A stretch of DNA of 64,000 bases, taken from Lacinutrix mariniflava (GTDB lineage: Bacteria > Bacteroidota > Bacteroidia > Flavobacteriales > Flavobacteriaceae). The position numbers were made by a program, and so were the translations under genes. The notes below the pieces were generated by a model that was not told where the DNA came from, ran no database searches, and saw nothing but the letters and a program-made list of their open reading frames with translations. The stretch spans positions 434,001-498,000 of the forward strand of contig NZ_LIQG01000026.1 in NCBI RefSeq assembly GCF_001418015.1, written 5' to 3'. Each line of letters begins with the position of its first letter. The stretch's first letter is position 1. This document shows positions 36,721-46,300 of the stretch, in pieces.

Positions 36721-38685
36721 TTATAATTTTTTAATAACCTGTTTTTCTATATTAATATTCAAGATCCAAACTTGCTCTAAAAATTCGCTTTTAATAAATG
36801 CTTTTCTAAGCATGAAAACATCATAAAAATTTTCAGAATTAAAAAGATAAACATAAAATTTACCTTCAGAAACATCTTTAAATAATTTAGAATTTACACC
36901 TTTATCCTGAAGCTCTTTTTGATAATTTATAGCATAGTCGAGATTGTATAGCAAACCTGCAATTATATAATATCCTTTTTCTACTCCGTTAATTAATGAT
37001 GGTTCTTGATTTAGAATACGCTTAAATTTTTGGGTTTCGTAAACATAATCTTCTTTGGTTAATAGCTTTTCGTAGTTCTCCCTATTCATTATCAATGACT
37101 TAGTATGATAATTTGATTGTTTCAAAGTAATATCTGGCTGATAAACATTTTTATTTATGGTAGAAATAATCTCTACATTTTGTTTTTTCTGTAACCAAAT
37201 TGGCAATGGTTTATCTTTCTCTACTTCTACTGGCTTATAGTTTTTTGTTTCAGATAATTCCGCTTTAGAGGTATACACATCCTGCTTTACAGATAAAGGT
37301 TTTATAGTATTTTCTACTTCTTTAATCGCTATATTTTGTGACGGTTTTACTTCTGTTTCTTTAACTTCATTTGCTTTTAAAGCTAATTCTTCTTCTACCC
37401 TAGATTCACTCTTTTTTACCTTATCTTCTTTGTTTTCTTTCCTTGGCTTGCTTCGTTTTCTTCTGCCCTTTTGACTCTTTTGACTCTTTTCTTTTTTCTC
37501 TGGTTGATTATTAACAACCCTATTTGTTTGTTCTACTTCTATCGTTTCTACTACTGCGTCACTATTTTTTTCTTCGTAAAAAGACTTACTAATCTCGGTT
37601 TGAAAAGCGGCAAAAAACAAATAAAACCTATCAGATTCGGTATTAAACGCCATTTCAATTTCAGTAGTTGTATTATCTATAATAGGTTGAGAATCGTTTG
37701 GTACATTCATAGACACAATATCAAAACCTAAGGTGTTTTCACTACTAGGATATCTATTATTAAAACCCTCATTATCGTACGTTATTTTACTATTAAAAAA
37801 ATTATTACTAGGCCTTAATTCCGTACTTAAAAGCGATACTCTTTTCGCTAAAGGATTAACTAAAAGACACTCATCTTCTATTAACGCAGAATCTCCTTCT
37901 AAAGCCGCAAACGTGAGTGTTGTCTTTACTTCTCCTTTCTCTAACGCCTTAAAATTATTAAATTTTAGTTTTAGAGGTGCATTATTAACATGCGCAAACC
38001 CATTATAAGTGGTAATATATTTTGGGTTCTCTGAAGGCTTTTCATAAACAACATATAACAACCAACCAGCAGCACTTCCACCAGAAACGAAACCTTTAGT
38101 TGCCTTTACATTTGCAACTGTATAGTCTCCATTTACTGTGTCAGCATTTTTAAGTAATCTAGTTACATCTGCAACGCACACATAAGGTGAATTTAAAGCA
38201 AAATCCGTGTTTTGATCGCCATCGAAAATTACAGTTCCATTAATCTTTTTATAATCACCATTTGGCAATTTTAATTGAACGTTGTCAATAGCATCTCGTT
38301 TACGAACTCGCTTACCTTGAAACAAAAACTGACCATTAGATTCTTGTCTATAGCCTTGCTCATAACTATATGTTGCGCTCCAATACAACGCAGCATAAAT
38401 AATTTTTTTATGATTATCAGGTAGCTTAAGGCTCGCAGAACTGGAGCTAAAAGTAGAGGGATCATTATCAATATCAACAAAGACCATATCAATATCATCA
38501 TTGGTTAGAGATGTATCGTTAAATGGCTCTTTTACGTCTTTACTTAAGATGTTATTTCCTATAACAGTTGCGTCCCCATAAATATAAAATTCGTTTTGAA
38601 CTTTAAAAGGAACAGCCTCTTGAGCATATAAAAGCCCACAAAAAGTAAAGACAATGAAACTGAATGGTAAACAGTTTTTCATCAT
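36721..38685 (-). CDS. secreted surface protein with flavobacterial N-terminal domain, charged linker and SPOR-like tail, paralogue 2
   Basis: 654 aa with a signal peptide (ending LLYAQ). Residues ~28-370 parallel paralogue 1: FYIYGDATVIGNNIL, VDIDNDPSTFSSSSA, YVCVADVTRLL, ANVKATKGFVSGGSAAGW, YNGFAHVNNAP. A Lys/Glu-rich low-complexity linker (residues ~390-470, e.g. KGRRKRSKPRKENKED) and further disordered sequence precede a C-terminal SPOR-like module (KGYYIIAGLLYNLDYAINYQ, KFYVYLFNS, VWILNINIE). The extra linker explains its greater length. Probably a periplasmic or outer-membrane protein interacting with peptidoglycan. Confidence 0.7.
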   Translation of the reverse strand: MMKNCLPFSFIVFTFCGLLYAQEAVPFKVQNEFYIYGDATVIGNNILSKDVKEPFNDTSLTNDDIDMVFVDIDNDPSTFSSSSASLKLPDNHKKIIYAALYWSATYSYEQGYRQESNGQFLFQGKRVRKRDAIDNVQLKLPNGDYKKINGTVIFDGDQNTDFALNSPYVCVADVTRLLKNADTVNGDYTVANVKATKGFVSGGSAAGWLLYVVYEKPSENPKYITTYNGFAHVNNAPLKLKFNNFKALEKGEVKTTLTFAALEGDSALIEDECLLVNPLAKRVSLLSTELRPSNNFFNSKITYDNEGFNNRYPSSENTLGFDIVSMNVPNDSQPIIDNTTTEIEMAFNTESDRFYLFFAAFQTEISKSFYEEKNSDAVVETIEVEQTNRVVNNQPEKKEKSQKSQKGRRKRSKPRKENKEDKVKKSESRVEEELALKANEVKETEVKPSQNIAIKEVENTIKPLSVKQDVYTSKAELSETKNYKPVEVEKDKPLPIWLQKKQNVEIISTINKNVYQPDITLKQSNYHTKSLIMNRENYEKLLTKEDYVYETQKFKRILNQEPSLINGVEKGYYIIAGLLYNLDYAINYQKELQDKGVNSKLFKDVSEGKFYVYLFNSENFYDVFMLRKAFIKSEFLEQVWILNINIEKQVIKKL

Positions 38686-38771
38686 CTTAAATAGAATAAT
38701 TAATAGCGTTAAATTATTACGTTAAATATAGGTAATTATTTAAGAGTACTGAAATATAAGAGTTTAAGGCA

Positions 38772-38805
38772 TAAAAAAAGCGCTAAATGGTAGTTTAGCG
38801 CTTTT
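38772..38805 (-). terminator. rho-independent terminator of the OmpH-like gene
   Basis: AAAAGCGCTAAA and TTTAGCGCTTTT form a 12-bp stem with a 6-base loop. In the minus direction it is followed by a run of T, 20 bp after the ompH-like stop codon. Confidence 0.85.
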
Positions 38806-38827
38806 AATAAAAAGTAATATAGTCTAA

Positions 38828-39340
38828 TTATTTTCTATACTTAGAGTCTATTTCTTTAATCATTAAGCCTGACAAATCTGATGCTTCATCACCGTAAAGG
38901 ATGTTACCTGTAGATTCGTTAGCTCCAATAATAAATTTGTAGCCATTTGCCTTACCATAATCTTTTACTGTAACTTTCATTTTAGAAATCACAGAGTCTA
39001 TATCCGTTTGGTAAGCTGTTTGCAATTGCTGTTGTTCTGTTTGCATCATTTGCTGAAACTGCTGTGCCTTTGCTTGAAACGCTTGAACTGCTTCTTGCTG
39101 CTTACTTTGAGACATTTTAGCCACCTTTGCTTGTAGTGCTAAATATTCGGTTTGGTAACCTTTACCTATACTATCTGCACGTAATTTAAACGATTCGTTT
39201 AAAACATCGTATTTAGACTCAATATCTTTTTTCTCTTGTATATCGTTAATCACTTTTGCATTATCAACAAATCCAATTTTTTGCTCTTGGCAAGATGCGA
39301 ATGTTATTAGAACGATAACCGCTAATACTATTTTTTTCAT
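38828..39340 (-). CDS. OmpH/Skp-family protein, predicted lipoprotein
   Basis: 170 aa. The signal peptide ends in FASC (Cys17), a lipobox; classical Skp is soluble. The body is a long Gln-rich helical hairpin (EKKDIESKYDVLNES to MMQTEQQQLQTAY) followed by the C-terminal KANGYKFIIGANESTGNILYG segment typical of OmpH in Bacteroidota. It probably chaperones outer-membrane proteins in the periplasm. A TATTTTTG box lies upstream and a strong terminator downstream, so it is monocistronic. Confidence 0.88.
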   Translation of the reverse strand: MKKIVLAVIVLITFASCQEQKIGFVDNAKVINDIQEKKDIESKYDVLNESFKLRADSIGKGYQTEYLALQAKVAKMSQSKQQEAVQAFQAKAQQFQQMMQTEQQQLQTAYQTDIDSVISKMKVTVKDYGKANGYKFIIGANESTGNILYGDEASDLSGLMIKEIDSKYRK

Positions 39341-39364
39341 TTTAAAATAATTTTATGTTTTGAG

Positions 39365-39372
39365 CAAAAATA
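39365..39372 (-). promoter_or_regulatory. possible -7 box for the OmpH-like gene
   Basis: TATTTTTG on the minus strand fits TAnnTTTG, 24 bp before the ATG at 39340. TTTTGCG at 39394-39400 may serve as a -33 element with slightly long spacing. The rest of the 225-bp gap up to 39565 shows nothing recognisable. Confidence 0.4.
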
Positions 39373-39565
39373 GAAAAGAGAAGTAATTTATTCGCAAAAA
39401 ATCTTACTAAAAGGCTATTATAAGAATTTATTATAGACATTTCTAGCAACAATAGTTTTTTATTATCAAAAACGGGCTCAAATAAAGCGTTTTAAGGCTC
39501 TTTCTAAAAATTGACAACTAAATATACGAATGAACACAAAACAAAAGAATTAAGATGTCTAATAT

Positions 39566-40426
39566 TCAGTTTTTACTGTTTTTTATCACATAAATAAGCG
39601 AAGAATACTCTCCAGAGCGTTTTGCTTTGATATTAGAACGCAAACCAATTAAAAATGCTGGTAATAGTTTTAAGAAACTTCTTTTATATTTTTCTGAAAG
39701 TAAACTAACATAAAAAGAATCGAAAACCATAGGAAGTGTCTTCTCTACTTTCATGCCTTCTTTTAAGAAAAGTTTAGAAATTGAATCTTTAGAAAAGTGC
39801 CATAAATGTCTTGGTACATCGAAAGCAGCCCAAAAGTTTTTGTAATGCAATGCGTCGTAACTTTTAAAGTTAGGGACAGCAATTACCAAAGTTCCATTTG
39901 GTTTTAATAGTTTTTTTAATGTTGCGACTTGGCTCTCTAAGTTTGGTAAATGTTCCAAAACATGCCATAATGTAATAACATCGAAGCTTTCATTTATATA
40001 ATTTTTAAGTTCTTCTGTATCTAAAACAGAATTACTACAACTTTTATTTGCTATCGCTCTAGCCTTTTCATTAGGTTCTATTCCCGAAACTTTCCAGCCA
40101 TTATCTTGTGCCGTTTTTAAAAACGCTCCTGTGCCGCAACCAATATCTAGCAGTTTTTTTTCTTCGGATTGAAATGAATTAATAAGTTTAAGTTTTCGTT
40201 TTAATGAAATATTACGAATAAAATGATACACTTTCTCAAACAAATTACGCTTGCTATTTGTATGAGAAATGTAATCTTCACTTTCATAATAACCAAAAAG
40301 GTTGTCTAAAGATGGCTGAGGCGTTGTTTCTAAAAAGCCAAATTCCTTGTTAATTATTAACTGAAATTCTTCTCCTGAAACAGAATGATCTTTAACTTTA
40401 ATATATGTTTTGTTTACCTTATTCAC
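39566..40426 (-). CDS. class I SAM-dependent methyltransferase
   Basis: 286 aa. KKLLDIGCGTGAFLKTAQDNGW is motif I (SAM binding), SGIEPNEKA is motif II, and FDVITLWHVLEHLPN is motif IV, as in the Methyltransf_23 group. An N-terminal part (~85 aa, ...GYYESEDYISHTNSKRN) precedes it. FWAAFDVPRHLWHFS is common in such enzymes acting on lipids or glycans. The substrate is not predictable. It follows the small membrane protein gene by 30 bp. Confidence 0.85.
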   Translation of the reverse strand: MNKVNKTYIKVKDHSVSGEEFQLIINKEFGFLETTPQPSLDNLFGYYESEDYISHTNSKRNLFEKVYHFIRNISLKRKLKLINSFQSEEKKLLDIGCGTGAFLKTAQDNGWKVSGIEPNEKARAIANKSCSNSVLDTEELKNYINESFDVITLWHVLEHLPNLESQVATLKKLLKPNGTLVIAVPNFKSYDALHYKNFWAAFDVPRHLWHFSKDSISKLFLKEGMKVEKTLPMVFDSFYVSLLSEKYKRSFLKLLPAFLIGLRSNIKAKRSGEYSSLIYVIKNSKN

Positions 40427-40456
40427 AGAAATAATATATCTATTTAGTGTTTTAAT

Positions 40457-40831
40457 TTATTTTATAAACTCAGAAATTTCATCAATAATCGATTCCATCA
40501 TTTTTTTGTGTACATAATAACCGAAGAAAAAGAAGACTAATGGACATATTATTCCGAAAGCAAAACCAACATTCTGAATCATTCCAAACATAAAAACAAA
40601 GAAAAACAGAATACAAAAAACCAAAATATAGTCTTTAAATTTAGCTGTTATTTCTACTTCTGAATCATTTAAATCACAAGTGAAATTATAAAATACTTGA
40701 TATTTAATTACAATCGTGTCATCTATAATTACCGTTTCACTACTCTTAAATCGTCTTAAACAGGTCAATAATTCATCACTGTTTTTATTAGTCTTAATTG
40801 ATTTACGAAGACTAAATTTATTAAAATTCAT
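40457..40831 (-). CDS. small two-helix membrane protein of unknown function
   Basis: 124 aa. A hydrophilic ~65-residue N-terminus is followed by two adjacent hydrophobic segments (DYILVFCILFFFVFMFGMI and VGFAFGIICPLVFFFFGYYV) and a short charged tail. No family is recognised. It lies between mnmG and the methyltransferase gene in the same direction, with a parS-like site 15 bp before its start. Confidence 0.65.
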   Translation of the reverse strand: MNFNKFSLRKSIKTNKNSDELLTCLRRFKSSETVIIDDTIVIKYQVFYNFTCDLNDSEVEITAKFKDYILVFCILFFFVFMFGMIQNVGFAFGIICPLVFFFFGYYVHKKMMESIIDEISEFIK

Positions 40832-40845
40832 TTAAAACCGACATC

Positions 40846-40861
40846 TGTTCCACGTGGAACA
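40846..40861. other. parS: parS-like site 1 (ParB binding)
   Basis: TGTTCCACGTGGAACA, a perfect 16-bp palindrome differing by one base from the well-known parS sequence TGTTCCACGTGAAACA, in the 49-bp gap downstream of mnmG. Two exact sites lie on the other side of mnmG. Confidence 0.75.
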
Positions 40862-40880
40862 ATAATTAAAAACCACCTAT

Positions 40881-42752
40881 TTATCGACCCATAAAAACTA
40901 AAAGAACAGAAATATCTGCTGGTGAAACACCACTTACTCTTGACGCTTGAGAGATAGTTACAGGTTGTATTTTGTTTAATTTCTCTCTTGCTTCTAAGCT
41001 CATCGATTGCAACTTTGAGTAGTCGAAATTAGCAGGAATTTTTATGTTTTCTAAACGAGAAAGTTTGTCTGCATTGTTCTTTTCTTTGTCAATATAACCT
41101 GCATATTTAACTTGAATTTCCGTTTGTTCTATAACCTCTCTATCTAAATTATGTTCATTTATATAACTGTCTACCGATTCAATTTTACGCATATCATCAA
41201 TAGTAATATTTGGTCTAGCAAATATTTTATGCATCTTTCCTTGCTGTTTTACAGGCGCAGAATCTTTGGCTTCTAACACAGGATTTGCTTCTTCTTTTGT
41301 AACACTTGTGTCCTTAAAAAACTGTACAAATTTATCAGAAGCATTATGCTTCTCCTCCATTCTACGAAGACGTTTTTCGCTTGCTAATCCTAAATCAAAA
41401 CCTTTTGGCGTTAACCTAATATCTGCATTATCTTGCCTTAATAACGTTCTATACTCCGCGCGCGATGTAAACATTCTATAAGGCTCTTCTGTTCCTTTAG
41501 TAATTAAATCATCGACCAAAACACCTATATAAGCTTCATTACGTTTTAATATAAAAGGATCTTTTTCTTGAACTTTTAAAGCTGCATTTATACCTGCCAT
41601 TAAACCTTGAGAAGCTGCTTCTTCGTAACCTGTAGTTCCATTAATTTGGCCTGCAAAATACAAGCCTTCTACTAGCTTAGTTTCTAATGTATGTTGTAAT
41701 TGTGTTGGTGGAAAATAATCGTATTCGATAGCATAACCAGGTCTAAAAAACTTTACGTTTTCAAATCCAACTATAGAACGCATGGCTTTAAATTGAACAT
41801 CTTCTGGTAAGGATGTTGAGAAACCATTTACATACATCTCAACTGTATTCCACCCTTCAGGTTCTACAAACAACTGATGACTATTTTTGTCTGCAAACCT
41901 ATTTATTTTATCTTCTATACTCGGGCAATATCTTGGTCCAAGACTTTGAATTCTTCCATTAAACATTGGCGAACGATCGAAGCCTTCACGAAGTAAGTCG
42001 TGAACCTTTTCACTAGTATGACCTAGATAACAAGAACGTTGATTTTCTAATGGTTTTGTAATATCTAAATAAGAAAATTTTTCTGGAATTGCATCTCCAG
42101 GCTGTTCTACCATTTTAGAAAAATCTAATGACCTCCCATCTACTCTTGGAGGTGTTCCAGTTTTCATTCTACCAGATTCAAAACCTAAATTAACAAGCTG
42201 TTCTGTAATTCCAGTTGCAGCTCTTTCACCTGCTCTACCTCCTCCAAAATTTTTATCTCCAATATGAATTAAGCCATTTAAAAAAGTTCCATTAGTAAGC
42301 ACTACAGATTTTGCACGAACCTCAATTCCTAGAGATGTTTTAACGCCAGCAATTTTTCCGTTCTCTACAATTAACCCTGAAACCATTTCTTGATAGAAAT
42401 CAAGATTTTTAGTTTTCTCTAAAAGCAATCTCCAATCCTCTGCAAAACGCATTCTATCACTTTGCACTCTAGGACTCCACATTGCAGGTCCTTTAGATTT
42501 GTTCAACATTTTAAATTGAATAGCAGAAGTATCACTAACAATTCCACTGTAACCACCAAGCGCATCAATCTCTCTTACAATTTGTCCTTTTGCAATTCCT
42601 CCCATAGCAGGATTACAAGACATCTGTGCGATGTTTTGTAGATTCATCGTAATAAGCAAAGTCTTGCTTCCCATGTTTGCAGCCGATGCAGCAGCCTCAC
42701 TTCCTGCGTGACCACCTCCAACAACAATAACGTCGTAAATTTCGTTAAACAT
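40881..42752 (-). CDS. mnmG: tRNA uridine-5-carboxymethylaminomethyl synthesis enzyme MnmG (GidA)
   Basis: 623 aa from the ATG at 42752 (MFNEIYDVIVVGGGHAGSEAA). An ATG ten codons upstream at 42782 is in frame, but those codons lie in a parS site and are unlikely to be translated. GGGHAGSEAA is the FAD-binding motif; MSCNPAMGGIAKGQIVREID and GTPPRVDGRS and FAGQINGTTGYEEAA are family hallmarks. With MnmE it installs the xm5U34 wobble modification. In many bacteria this gene lies near oriC, in agreement with the parS sites around it. Confidence 0.97.
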   Translation of the reverse strand: MFNEIYDVIVVGGGHAGSEAAASAANMGSKTLLITMNLQNIAQMSCNPAMGGIAKGQIVREIDALGGYSGIVSDTSAIQFKMLNKSKGPAMWSPRVQSDRMRFAEDWRLLLEKTKNLDFYQEMVSGLIVENGKIAGVKTSLGIEVRAKSVVLTNGTFLNGLIHIGDKNFGGGRAGERAATGITEQLVNLGFESGRMKTGTPPRVDGRSLDFSKMVEQPGDAIPEKFSYLDITKPLENQRSCYLGHTSEKVHDLLREGFDRSPMFNGRIQSLGPRYCPSIEDKINRFADKNSHQLFVEPEGWNTVEMYVNGFSTSLPEDVQFKAMRSIVGFENVKFFRPGYAIEYDYFPPTQLQHTLETKLVEGLYFAGQINGTTGYEEAASQGLMAGINAALKVQEKDPFILKRNEAYIGVLVDDLITKGTEEPYRMFTSRAEYRTLLRQDNADIRLTPKGFDLGLASEKRLRRMEEKHNASDKFVQFFKDTSVTKEEANPVLEAKDSAPVKQQGKMHKIFARPNITIDDMRKIESVDSYINEHNLDREVIEQTEIQVKYAGYIDKEKNNADKLSRLENIKIPANFDYSKLQSMSLEAREKLNKIQPVTISQASRVSGVSPADISVLLVFMGR

Positions 42753-42765
42753 AAATTTCTGTAAT

Positions 42766-42781
42766 TGTTCCACGTGAAACA
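42766..42781. other. parS: parS-like site 2 (ParB binding)
   Basis: TGTTCCACGTGAAACA, an exact match to the canonical Bacillus-type parS consensus TGTTNCACGTGAAACA. It lies 14 bp before the chosen mnmG start and overlaps the alternative upstream start codon. Confidence 0.85.
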
Positions 42782-42843
42782 TTTGATCAAATCAAAGTTT
42801 CTAATGTGGTTTTATATTAAATAATTTAGATTTTAATATTAAT

Positions 42844-42859
42844 TGTTCCACGTGAAACA
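42844..42859. other. parS: parS-like site 3 (ParB binding)
   Basis: Second exact TGTTCCACGTGAAACA, 78 bp from site 2 in the same orientation, in the gap between ybeY and mnmG. The flanks (AAT...AATTT) are similar in both copies. Confidence 0.85.
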
Positions 42860-42909
42860 ATTTTTATCAAAACATAAAAGTTCGCAAATATACTGCGAAT
42901 TAGTGAATT

Positions 42910-43320
42910 CTATTTAAGCGTATTAAGATAGAAGTTTTCTTTCTCTCTCATCAACTTTGCTTCCTCTTCTGTTTTGTCTTTATATCCACAGTAGTGCAAA
43001 ATACCATGAACCAAAACACGATGAACCTCTTCTTGAAAAGTTACCTCAAAATCTTTTGCATTATCCGCTACCCTTTCTGTAGAAATAAAAATATCCCCTT
43101 GTAGCGTTTTTCCTACTGAGTAGTCAAAACTAATAACATCGGTTAATGTATCGTGGTTTAAAAAGTCTACATTTAATTTATGAAGATAATCATCATCACA
43201 AAACACATAGTTTATCTCGTCCTCTTTGCAGTTCTCAGAAGTTATCACTGTAGATATCCAATTAGAGATTTGAGTCTCGTTAGGAAGCTTAAAATCGTTT
43301 TCGTAGTTAAAACTAATCAT
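42910..43320 (-). CDS. ybeY: endoribonuclease YbeY (rRNA maturation)
   Basis: 136 aa. DVISFDYS and the metal-site region VHRVLVHGILHYCGYKDKTEEEA identify YbeY, a single-strand RNase for 16S rRNA 3' processing and ribosome quality control. The canonical motif is H-x3-H-x5-H; here the two His are present but the third position is occupied by GYKD, which I recall as usual in Bacteroidota. The gene overlaps the upstream DUF4175 gene by eight bases. Confidence 0.92.
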   Translation of the reverse strand: MISFNYENDFKLPNETQISNWISTVITSENCKEDEINYVFCDDDYLHKLNVDFLNHDTLTDVISFDYSVGKTLQGDIFISTERVADNAKDFEVTFQEEVHRVLVHGILHYCGYKDKTEEEAKLMREKENFYLNTLK

Positions 43321-46300
43321 TTTTCTGTTTAAAATACTCTTGTACTTTTTGTTTATAAATTTGTTGCAAAGGTAAAGCTTGCTTATTCAATATTTCTGTA
43401 GTATTAAAATATTCTTTAGCTTTTGGAATTTGATTGTTCGTATTATTTGAAAATTCCTTTTTATTTCTTCCAGATTTACGCTTACTTTCTTGTCCTTGTT
43501 CTAAAGCCGCTTTTTCAAGTTTTAAAAGCTGATGCTGAATATTATTCATTTTAGAAAGCGTTTCATTTGTAAAACCATTATTAATAAGATCACCTTCTAC
43601 ATCTTCCATTTGTTTTAAAAGTTCTTTAGCTTCAGCAGAAGTTCCTTTGCCTGCCTTTTCATCTTGAGCTAACTTTTCTTCTAACGCTTGACGAATCATT
43701 TGTTGCTGTTGGTAGATTTTATATAACTCACCATTTACATCTTCATTAAAGCCATCTTGCCCTTTTCCTTGACCACCTTTACCTTCGCCATTACCTTCTC
43801 CACTTCCTTCGCCCTCACCTTTTCCGTCTTTCCCTTTTTTCCCTTTTCCTCCTTTACCATTCTCTCCTTCTTCTCCACCTTCACCTTTGTCACCTGGTTT
43901 TTTCCCTTTTCCAGGTTTGTCTCCAGGTTTATCTCCTGGCTTATCTCCAGCTTCACTTCCTTCTCCATCCTTAGGCTTACCGCTTTCACCTTTCTTTGTA
44001 CCTTCTTCCATCTTTTTATTAAGCTCCTCTTGACTCATAATAATATCTGGAAGTGGTATTCCTCCTTCTCCTTGACCTTGTCCTGGTGACGGCATTCCCA
44101 TCGCGTTTTGTAATTGATCTAAAGCGTTACTTAAGAAATTAGCCAAATTATTAGCAGAAGTTACAGTATACTGTTGGGAAGCTACACCTTTATAAATATT
44201 ATTCTCTGATAACTCTGCCATAGCCTTATCAATATTAAAATAAACATCAGAAATCTCTTTATTTACTTCTTCCGAAATTTTTGGCTGACGCAGTGCCATT
44301 GCGAATAAACTATCATCTACGTGCTCAAAATGAGTACGCAAATCTTTTTGTTTTCTTAGATACGTAGCATATTCATTATGGTTAACCTCTATACTTCTAA
44401 ACTGTTTCATTAATTTTTCTTCATCAAAGGAGAACAATACTAAATTATCTAAAATTTGACGTAACATTTCAATATCCTCTTCTAAAGCATCTTTAGAAGC
44501 TTGTCCCATTTGAGCCTGCATTTTCATGCTCATTTCTTTCATTTTTTGAGCAGCTGCTTTTTGCTTTTTCTTAGCTTTACCATTCTGGCTCTCCTTTTGC
44601 TCTTCGCTTGGCGACTGTTCTTTTTTATCTAATTCTTCTGAGGCATTTTCTTGATCTTCTTTTACATTATCCTCTTTATTTTCATCTCTAGGTAAATCTA
44701 CCGGTTTCTTTAGCTCCTTATTATCTTTCTCTAATTCGTCTAACTGCTTTTGGATGTCTTCAAACTTCTTATTAAGTTCGTCCTGTTTCTCTTTCGTGTT
44801 TTCCTTTGGCTTTTCGTTAGCCAACTTATCTTGCTCTTTCGCAAGTTTATCTAACTCATTACCAATCTTTTCCATCTTTTTACTCACGTAATAACGCTTA
44901 GTTAACTCAAGCATTTGCTCCAGACTTCTTTTTTGGCTTTTAGCTTTCTTTGCTAACTTTTCTAATTTCGCAGTAAATTCTTCTTTATTAATTTTATCTT
45001 TTAATTCTTCTAACTCTTTAATTAGTTTTTCGTCTTCTTTAAGCTGCGCTTCATTTTCTTTTAAACGCTCTTTTAAATCTTCTTTAAACTGATCTTTCTC
45101 TTCATTATCCTTCTGAAACTCTTCTAAATTATCTTGAAGCTTTTTATTAAACTTCTGCATCATTTTATCTTGCTCCTTTTGACGCTTCATAAAATTCTGA
45201 AACTTCTTCTTATCATTAAAATTAAGTTCAGATTTTTCTTTTTGCGTTTTAGATAACTCTTCTAACTCTTCTTGTTGCTTATCGAAATTATCTAAAGATT
45301 TATTTAAATCTTGTATCGTTTCGCTTTGCTCTTGCAACTGTTTTTTCTCCTCCTCGTCTGCTGTTCGTTTTCTATAACTAAAGACACTACTTTTTGTACT
45401 CTTATTTTTCGCTACAGCATCGTTATCGAAAACCTCGAAGTATAAATCGTAACTGGTACCTTCAGTAATATCTAAATTATTTGGAAATGCACTTACAAAC
45501 TCACTAAAATTAGATTTTGAAATAGTAATAGGAACAATCTTTTTATCGGTATCCTTTCCGGTAGGATAATAAACTAATTGTAACTTATTAAGTCCGTAAT
45601 CATCGCTAACTTTTCCGTAGAAATACAAAGATTGCTTATCTAGCGAATCTACTTTAGACTGTAGTTTTAACTCTGGATATTGATCGCGAACCACTTGAAT
45701 ATTAAAGGCCAAATTCTCGTAATCTTTAAGTTGCTTATTGCTTGTAGCAATACTATAATCTAAATTACGATACACGCGTTTTCCTATAGAAAACTGTCCG
45801 TTTTCATTGCTTTTAAACTGCGTAGTGTCTTTAGCATAAAGTGTAGCGTAATCTGTTGCTTTTGTTCTTAATTTCCAAGTAATACTTGTTCCTGTTGGCA
45901 CAACCGCGTTTCCTGTACTTTTTAATACTTCATCTCGCTTATTTGTATAATTTGGATAATTTAAAACCATATCGAAACCTAATAAAGTTGGTACTGGAGC
46001 AACCGTTATTGTATATGGTTTTGACGTTACTTTATTTGCCGATAAATTAAAAGTGATATTGTTTTTAGGTTGCTCGAAGACATACTCGAATGCTCCTACT
46101 CCACGTTGTTGCAAATAGTAGGTTTCGTTATTAAAAGAAATTTGCGCATTTTCTGGGACAACGTCTCCTGCTGTTTTAACAATTAATCGAAATTCTTTAT
46201 TCTCGACCGCTTGCAAATCTTCGTTTAAAACAAAAAACTGAAAAGGTGCTGGAGGTTCATAAGCGGTTTGGTAATTTACTACGCGCTCATAACTATCGCT

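Noticed and set aside
42753-42782. Longer mnmG start at 42782
   Set aside because: The extra ten codons are mostly a parS palindrome, and known MnmG proteins begin a few residues before the FAD motif, which fits the ATG at 42752.
42881-42899. TTCGCA-N7-TGCGAA inverted repeat after ybeY as a terminator or operator
   Set aside because: The stem is only six base pairs with no U-run, and TATATTTG overlaps it; evidence is too weak for either call.
43905-43960. Tandem DNA repeat, possible CRISPR-like or satellite
   Set aside because: It is the coding sequence of GDKPGDKPGDKPG within the DUF4175 protein; no spacer pattern exists.
43735-44089. Open frames on both strands opposite or overlapping the DUF4175 gene
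   Set aside because: They arise from biased Lys/Glu/Gly codons in a low-complexity tract and have no independent start context or recognisable sequence.
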